Assembly (NCBI GenBank): GCA_000969725.1 | Contig: JXSR01S028350.1 | Direction: 5' to 3' (one strand) | Source of the DNA: Ophiothrix spiculata | Taxonomy: Eukaryota > Echinodermata > Ophiuroidea > Amphilepidida > Ophiotrichidae | Length of the DNA stretch: 26,645 nucleotides | Shown here: positions 20,548 through 26,645 of the stretch, one piece after another | How positions within the stretch are numbered: position 1 is the stretch's first letter | How the letters are laid out: each line of letters opens with the position of its first letter | The notes under the pieces: model-generated | Seen by the model: the letters and a program-made list of their open reading frames with translations, nothing else | Database searches by the model: none | What the model was told of the DNA's origin: nothing | Made by a program: the position numbers and the translations under genes

Positions 20548-22700
20548 CAGTCCATAAAACAACTAGGCCATTGTAAAGCTGAGTAAGTCATCCAATTATG
20601 GAAGTCCCGTCATATCATACAGGGTGTCCCACAAAAAACGCAACGAACTTTGAACTTTTATTTTGAGAGAACAGAGCCCAATGGTCAGCAAACGTTACAA
20701 GAAAATGGTAGAGTAGACCATTGGCTTTTACAGGATTTTTGATTTGTTTAATTTGGATCTCTGAATCAAAAGTTATTGCACATTTTGTAAAGACCAGAAA
20801 AATTTAGGTGGTCTGATTTGTTAATCTGTAAAGTTTTACCTGTGGTGACGTCATTGGGCACACGTTGAATGGAAATTGCTAAAAACATCACAAGATTAGG
20901 AGAAGCATCCCTTGAACCCATTTCATGACATAAGGACTCAATTTAATAATGATCTGCTGATATTCAGCTGAGTATTGCGTCTGGTTTAGTCAACCTGTTC
21001 CGTCCCTTTGATGGGCCAGATGAAGCATTAGGTCTTAAACTCCTTTGTCTTCAGTTTTCTTCAGTGGTTTCGGTTAAAGACTTACTGTTGGTTGACATCT
21101 TTCATTAGAATCCCTTTTTTCGACTCTTTTGGTAGAAATTAGATCCTAAACTACCCGAATTTTGCAGCAAAAGTAACAGAGTCAAGAAATTTGAGAGTAT
21201 CAGGAAGATCCGTACTTTAATTGAACATTTTGACCAATTTAAGTTGAAACTGAACTTAAAATATCACTTAATGTTAGGTACAGGTCAGGTAAGATTGGTT
21301 TGGATTAATTCTGCTCCAGTTGCTTGCAGAATTCTCATCATTTCAAGTTTGCATTTCTTTAGCTGGAAGTCTAAACTTACAAATCGGACCAAAGTTGATT
21401 TAAAGGGCTGTTTTAAATTCTCCATATCTTTGGACTGGAATGGTAAAATGAAACGGGACAAAAAGCATGTTGTAGAGTAATTACTCTACTTTTGAAAAAC
21501 ATATAGTACTATGATTTAATCTTTTGGCAACCATTTTTTACTATTTTTTATTTGCTCGTTGCATTAATTTTGGGACAAGCTGTATAGATGATTACTTCAT
21601 ATGACAGGGTCATCTCACATGATCTATCTATTGTTTATTTACTCCCGTCTCATCCAGAGTAGCGTCTTCAATTCCTATCATTGATCTTGGTCATGTCCAG
21701 CTTAATTAGAGGAGTGTCATCGTCATTAAATTAATGGCATAATGAAGAACAAAATTCATCGCCAACATGTTTGTATAATAATAGATACATCAGTGTAACA
21801 AATCAGAATATAATCATCTAAGCCGAGGATCCCCAGTCTGTCATCATCACTCCGGTTCTGTAAAATCTCAGCACATAAGATAATGCAGATCTCATGGCTA
21901 AGTAGTGAAAAATAGCACTCCACTACCAATTAGAATATTCTTCTTCAAATCTAATCATGGACTTGTTGTCATAGCAACCACTACTTCAATATAAATCTAA
22001 AATTGACCATATCCAATTGAAAAGTGAAATTGCCGTATTTGAGGAGCATTTTGATTAAGATATAAAATCACTTACTTTCGTTCAAAATTGAACAAGCGGA
22101 AAAGATTTGCATTGAAATGTTGTTGTTATTAGCTGTTAATGACAGATTCAATGATAGATGGGTATTATCCATTAAGTCTAGCGCAATCACAGCATATTGG
22201 ATTTAGAAACACTGTAACATCATCCACGCATTTAATTTAGATGTCTAAATATCTGGCTTGTAGCTTGAAATACAACACGCAAAAACTAAATCACTTTTTC
22301 ATTTGCTTACTTTACCTAATGAACATTTCTGGCGGCAGTCTAAAGGTGTCACAAAGAGGCCATTTTTGCTAGCCTACCTTGACGCTTTTTGCGCCAAAAA
22401 ACAAGTCCAAGGGAATCTAGTAGTAGCTTATGGCCAAAATGCAAACTTGTTAGACATAAAAGCCTGTGCCCAACGCAACATCGGGTGTGGATTACAGTCT
22501 AGGTAATTTCAATACCAGTTTAGATTTCACAGTTTTTGCTTCGAGAGCTATACTCGCTTTCTATATTTGTTACCATATAGAAGTCACAGTAAGACGAGTC
22601 AGGTTATTGGAGAATCAAGCGATACTTTATAATGTAATTTGCAACAATGGTGTTGGCCATAAACAAATGCAGACTAGAGTCGTTTAGCCAGAATTCGATA
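20548..22700. repeat. High-identity block of right arm, interrupted by 20620-21582
   Basis: Partner of 4805-6000 at about 96-97%. Outside the inserted Tc1-like element the sequence is colinear with the left arm throughout. Confidence 0.85.
20620..21582. mobile_element. 963-bp Tc1/mariner-like nonautonomous element with empty site in the other arm
   Basis: The terminal inverted repeats are about 29 bp, about 23 matching: left CAGGGTGTCCCACAAAAAAC then GCAACGAAC; right, in reverse complement, CAGCTTGTCCCAAAATTAAT then GCAACGAGC. TA flanks both ends (20618-20619 and 21583-21584). The left arm carries the same flanks joined across a single TA (5926-5927), so limits and duplication are supported independently. 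The longest internal frame (about 78 codons, 21244-21480) shows no DDE/D transposase motif. Confidence 0.9.
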
Positions 22701-22744
22701 CCTAGCAGAATCATATGAGCTAGCTATATATAAAAAATGGTTTA

Positions 22745-23313
22745 GGCAACAAAAAAAAGGGTTGTCTAAGAAACCATTTGCAAAAATGCTATGCGGTATG
22801 CGATTTTTTCCCCCCTATAAGTCAATAAATCGCCCATGCAAACATGGCGATGTACGGTACCCGGCCCGCAATTAATTTTTTTGTACAATTTTCAAAAAAT
22901 TGATATTTTGGGTTAAAACACAGAAAAAAGTGAATTTCACTCATTTTTAAAGATTTTTGAAAATTTTAACTGAATTTTGCTTTATCATTGCCCAAGTCAT
23001 GTACAAAATAAAATATTGCACCCGGTCCAGTACACGATAGTTTTATAATAAATGACAGTTATCTGCAAGTTATACTACTAGGTTTCATTATTTATACAGT
23101 TTCTAAGTACGATCCCGCCAGTTTTAACTATGGGAAGTTTTGATAGTTAAAATTAACCGTAAAATTCAAGGTAAATTCGCAACAGCAAATGACAGCAACC
23201 CGGACGGCGAGGCGGCGTTTCGATCGCTGGATTACTCTCGATAAAGAGAGAGAGAGAGAGAAAGACTAGAAAGCAATGCGCGCAGGTTTGTGAGACAAAC
23301 CTTTTTTTTGGCC
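22745..23313. mobile_element. 569-bp PIF/Harbinger-like nonautonomous element, TTA target site
   Basis: Left terminus GGCAACAAAAAAAAGGGTTG; right terminus in reverse complement GGCCAAAAAAAAGGTTTGTC; both continue with TCT-AG/CACAAACC, giving about 28 imperfect inverted bases. TTA flanks both ends (22742-22744 and 23314-23316). The left arm has the empty site with one copy (TAA at 4771-4773 on the plus strand). A TTA duplication with GG-starting termini is typical of PIF/Harbinger elements. Inside is a GA microsatellite at about 23247-23262. No transposase. A second copy lies in the spacer at about 13268-13576. Confidence 0.85.
23247..23262. repeat. (GA)n microsatellite
   Basis: About eight AG units inside the Harbinger-like element; absent from the copy at 13268-13576. 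Confidence 0.8.
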
Positions 23314-23419
23314 TTAAGACATGTATGAATATTTGTTTCATGAGCCCTGGTGGGGCCTTTACCTGAAGTCTTTAATTTCATGCATAGAACTGAATGTTGT
23401 TTTCTTATCTCACACCTTA

Positions 23420-24346
23420 CCTAGTGAGCAAAACAGGTTTACTTGCAACAAGAAATTATTTTAATGTGTCCTATCTAGATGGATAAGTAACATCACTAGG
23501 GTGGACACAAAATCAGTCTGTCACATGGGACCCTGCAGGAGGGGGGTAAAAGTCATTGCAGGGGGCAAATTTGAAAATTGGTCAAATCTTGTTCAAACCC
23601 ATGTTCCCCTCATCATAACGAACCAGAAAAAGTATACTTTGACCCGTCTCTGATGAATACTTCAAGAGTTATATTCGAAAACATGAAAGGTCAAACTAAG
23701 GGTCATGAGATGGGCCTATGTGAATCAAAATTTTCAAAAGTGTTCAATTTTCTTCAAAATGGTCTCAAATTGTTTGTCTTGCAAAACTGTCTGTACAAAG
23801 TAATATTTTCCAATGTCTACGATCAACCGTTGCTATGGTTACAGGTCAATGTAAAGTTTTTGTTATTTGCACCAATTGGAAATAAGAAGTTTTTCTTGAT
23901 ACCATAGAAACGATTGATCGAAGACGTTTGAAAATATTACTTATGTAGACAGTTTTGCAAGACAAACAATTTGAGACCATTTTGAACAAAATCGGACTCT
24001 TTTAAATTTTTTGACTACCATAGACCCAACATGTGACCCCTGTGATCACCTTTCATGTTCGGTTATATCTCAAAATCCCTTCATCAGATATGGGTCGAAG
24101 TATACTTTTCCTGCTTCCTTATGACGAGAGGAACATGTTAGAATGTTTAAAACAAAATTTAACCAATTTTGAAATTTGCCCCCTGCAATGACTTTTACCC
24201 CCCTCCTGCAGGGTCCCATGCAACAGACTGATTTTGTGTCCACCCTAGTGTTGTTACCCATGGTCCATAGAACCCAAATAGATAGGACACATTAAAATAA
24301 TTTCTCGTTGCAGTTTTACCCCTAAAATGGGGTTTTGCTCCCTAGG
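23420..24346. mobile_element. 927-bp spacerless palindromic element, TA target site, empty site in the other arm
   Basis: The two halves are reverse complements along their whole length (roughly 80% by eye), with the centre at CCAATTGG (23872-23879). The termini read CCTAGTGAGCAAAAC and, from the right, CCTAGGGAGCAAAAC. TA flanks both sides (23418-23419 and 24347-24348). In the left arm the sequence flanking the left and right ends is joined across one TA (4652-4653). Internal landmarks are ACACAAAATCAGTCTGT and CCCTGCAGGAGGGGGG in both halves. It has no coding sequence. A decayed copy lies at 17258-17990. Confidence 0.88.
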
Positions 24347-24348
24347 TA

Positions 24349-24743
24349 CCTTGTTTGACTAAACAGCTAAAATCAAATACTGTCATTACGCTTAATTTTG
24401 ATGGTGCTTAATTTCACAGACTGTCTCCAGCAGCTATTTTGTAATCATTTGAGTCTTTTAACAGGGGGGGTACTCAAATTTGGTTTGGATATTGACCTGC
24501 CTCTACCAAAATTGAAGAGCCACCCATCCAAATACCAGTTTTCAAGAAAAAGGGACCCATCCATATACCAAATCTCCCAAATTTTGAGTCAATTTTGAGT
24601 CAAATTTAATAATAAACCAAATTTTTTCTGCCCAACTTCGCACTATTATGGCAAAATAATTTTAAGCTTTGAGAAGAAATGTAGAATCTGTAGAGAGTGT
24701 AGACTATGTAGACTCTGTCATGTTCTTGATTTTTTTAAGCCTA
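24349..24743. other. Outer right-arm sequence
   Basis: 24349-24450 and 24680-24743 pair with the left arm near 4560-4650 and 4280-4310. Between them lies a segment starting GGGGGGGTACTCAAATTTGG with two near-repeats of ATTTTGAGTCAA that has no left-arm counterpart; it may be one more insertion. No gene. Confidence 0.5.
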
Positions 24744-24809
24744 TATGTGACACGTTACATCAAAAGGTACAAATTGACGGCAAACCTGATTCTGAGCTAC
24801 ATCCGTCTG

Positions 24810-25669
24810 CAGCGGCGTAGCTAGCGGATGTGGCGCCCGGGGCAAGAAACTAAAATATCGCCCCCCCCCCCACGATCGCGTAAGCGCGATCACCAACAGA
24901 TGGGGTCGAGTCCCCTGGTGGGGTGCCAGAGGCAAAGCCCCCCGAAGCCAGAGGGCTTCTAAATACTTTGAACGACAGGAGAGGCCATTTGCTGGGGCAA
25001 AATCCTTTTTTTAATACTCGTTGACTTAAGGACACAAGTGAGAGCAGGAGAAAAATACCTATATCGACCACTATTATAGTTTGGGTCCGGGGGTAAATTC
25101 ACGATGGGGGTCGAGGGGGCAAAGCCCCCCAAAGCCAGAGGACTTCTACACACTTTGAACGACAGGAGAGGCCATTTCCTGGGGCAAAATACTATTTTTA
25201 AATACTCATTGACTTAAGGACACTATAGAATAATCACCCACTCACTAGTTTGGGTCTAGTGGTAAAGCCCCGATGGGGTCGAGGGGCGAAGCCCCTCGAA
25301 ACTACAGGGTTTTACTGCATTTTATGCTTTTTTGTGAGGTAATATGAAAGTCCCAGTGGGCTTCGAGGGGGAGAAGCTATGGGGTTTTACTGCATTTTTT
25401 GCTTTTTTGTGGGGTTCTATGAATATTGTATGATGATATTTTGGGGGGCAAAAGTATACCCCCCCCCCCCTACTCAAAATATTTGGGGGGGGGACAGCCC
25501 AACCCCCAGTGGCCCTCTTCCCTCCTTTTTCTTTTCTCTTCTCCTTTTTTCTCCCTTCTTTCCCCTTTTTTTTTCTCTTCTCTTTTTTCCTTTTTGTCAT
25601 TTCAGCGCCCCCCTGCGGGTGGCGCCCGGGGCACGTGCCCCCCCTTGCCCCCCCCTAGCTACGCCACTG
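24810..25669. mobile_element. 860-bp hAT-like nonautonomous element nested in another MITE
   Basis: Starts CAGCGGCGTAGCTAG and ends CTAGCTACGCCACTG, giving 14 of 15 inverted matches. Further in, TGGCGCCCGGGGCA on the left recurs at the right end. The flanks are TCCGTCTG (24802-24809) and TCCATCTG (25670-25677), an 8-bp target duplication with one mismatch, as for hAT elements. CAGTGGCGTAGC-type termini are common on such repeats in many animals. The interior has C and G runs, three to four tandem units and a C/T tract, and no transposase. Confidence 0.9.
24899..25420. repeat. Degenerate tandem repeats inside the hAT-like element
   Basis: Units beginning GATGGGGTCGAG occur at 24899, 25103 and 25272 (spacing 204 and 169 bp). 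They share CAAAGCCCCCC-AAGCCAGAGG and CTTTGAACGACAGGAGAGGC in the first two. A fourth, shorter unit starts near 25358; the last two share GGGTTTTACTGCATTTT. Confidence 0.8.
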
Positions 25670-26285
25670 TCCATCTGAAGTTGAAAATAAGTGAAAAATG
25701 TTTTGGGTTGTAGATATCCTAAAAAATGAGGTCCTTGGAAGTATATATTTTCAAAGAATGAACTTGTTTCATGAAAAGATACACTCTAAATGTCAGATCC
25801 AGTTTTCACTGAAAAATTTCCATATAGGATTCATGACTTAAATACCAAATATGACCAATTTGAATGACAAATATCAATTTCCCCTCACAAATATGGTATC
25901 GCCATCTTTATGTAAGTCTCAAGAACACATGGGCCAAATCTTGTGCCAATCGGGTTTGGTAAAAGTGCTGGTTCCCATGGAGTGTTGGAATGGTTCCTTT
26001 GAAAACCAGCAATATCTTGATTTTTTAAAATTGTCATGAATTTCAAACATGTTTTTCTCAGAAGAGTTTTTTTTTTAATCTGTCAATTTTGTCATTTTTT
26101 GTTTTATCATAGCTTGGTAACCGAATGTCCAATGCCTAAGCTGATTAAACATGCTTTCCAGTCATAACAATTTTTGGACCCGACATGTACCTTTTGATGT
26201 AACATGTCACATATGTATTTCCAACAAGTGTCATTATTTGATTGAAATCTATGCATTAATGGTTGTTTTATTATCTCACCTGGAC

Positions 26286-26645
26286 TATAATTTAAAAGGG
26301 ACTTGGCAGTCACTCTCTCTGTAGGTAGTATGTGTGTGTGTGTGGGTATGTGGTAATTTTGTTGGAAGTTTTGCCATGTGTTTTTTTTTCTGTAAAAATT
26401 TGCATTTTTGGTAAAAATTTGATATTTGTGTATAAAAATGACCAAAAGTAACTTATTTCAAAATTTCCTTCTATTACTTCATAGATATGCCTCTTGGCAA
26501 CATCTGCGCACAATTTCAGCATCATGGGGCACACACTGCTTCTAAAATGTTATGCTAGTTTGCTAAATTCCAAATATTGTAAATATTGTTATCATTTACA
26601 AATTCTAAACTCAAGCTCAAAATGTTTACCTCCTAATGGGTTGGG
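26286..26645. other. Right flank beyond the inverted repeat, no gene
   Basis: A (TG)n microsatellite lies near 26330-26343. The arm may continue weakly here (TAGCATAACA and similar), but I could not align it. No coding sequence was recognised. Confidence 0.5.

Larger units (their letters stand above)
24746..26211. mobile_element. MITE (about 600 bp) split by a nested hAT-like element; TA target site
   Basis: Left terminus TGTGACACGTTACATCAAAA then GGTACA; right terminus in reverse complement TGTGACATGTTACATCAAAA then GGTACA. TA flanks both ends (24744-24745 and 26212-26213). The left arm shows the flanks joined at TATA (4275-4278). Removing the nested element and one copy of its duplication (868 bp) leaves about 598 bp. 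The terminus is closely related to that of 19893-20340. No transposase. Confidence 0.85.
14586..26285 (-). repeat. Right arm of giant imperfect inverted repeat
   Basis: Reverse-complement partner of 4195-10608, interrupted by at least eight insertions listed separately. Subtracting them (about 5.36 kb) from the 11.7 kb arm leaves about 6.3 kb, close to the 6.4 kb left arm. Colinearity on both sides of the insertions at 20620, 22745, 23420 and 24746 shows that the arm continues through them. No gene was recognised. Confidence 0.9.

Noticed and set aside
20262..20591. 109-codon minus-strand open frame
   Set aside because: It runs from the right-arm flank into a MITE terminus; no family resemblance.
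21244..21480. 78-codon frame inside the Tc1-like element as a possible transposase remnant
   Set aside because: No helix-turn-helix or DDE/D motif recognised; too short.
23578..23907. 109-codon frame in the palindromic element
   Set aside because: It lies wholly inside one half of the palindrome and the other half does not preserve it; no recognisable domain.
25322..25713. Overlapping open frames on both strands around 25.3-25.7 kb
   Set aside because: They translate low-complexity C/T and G/C runs of the hAT-like element.
1..26645. CRISPR array, operon or prokaryotic regulatory sites
   Set aside because: No regularly spaced repeats, no dense coding; the sequence is clearly eukaryotic intergenic or intronic DNA.

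Overview
This is an A+T-rich, almost gene-free stretch of eukaryotic DNA, very probably from an animal. Its repeat content (short nonautonomous DNA transposons with TA, TTA, TTAA or 8-bp target duplications, CAGNGGCGTAGC-ended hAT-like elements, a LINE fragment with a C-terminal RNase H) fits a repeat-rich marine invertebrate genome; I cannot name the species. I found no convincing host exon, tRNA or rRNA. The only recognisable protein-coding sequence is the RNase H end of a dead LINE.

Layout. 1-4190: a patchwork of small repeats. It holds two identical 95-bp direct repeats 1.73 kb apart, three or four MITE-like inverted-repeat elements, and a 5'-truncated LINE on the minus strand (2350-3254) with an 11-bp target-site duplication and a CCTAT-type tail. 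A pyrimidine-rich low-complexity block follows. 4195-26285: a giant imperfect inverted repeat, with left arm about 4195-10608, unpaired spacer about 10609-14585 and right arm about 14586-26285. The arms are colinear in opposite orientation. The right arm is about 5.3 kb longer, roughly the summed length of its own insertions: a 152-bp hairpin element, a 101-bp foldback, a decayed palindromic element carrying a nested hAT-like insert, a 448-bp MITE, a 963-bp Tc1/mariner-like element, a 569-bp PIF/Harbinger-like element, a 927-bp spacerless palindrome, and a 1466-bp MITE carrying a nested 860-bp hAT-like element. For four of these the left arm shows the empty target site. The spacer holds a piggyBac-like TTAA element and a second copy of the Harbinger-like family.

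The arms are mosaic: blocks about 95-98% identical (4805-6000, 7774-7995, 10497-10608 on the left) sit next to stretches that are about 75-80% identical or barely alignable. This suggests arm-to-arm gene conversion or locally conserved non-coding sequence. A second pattern is that several otherwise unrelated TA-flanked elements share one terminal scaffold: TGTG, about 11-13 variable bases, then AAAGG. All identities are counted by eye on selected blocks and are approximate.
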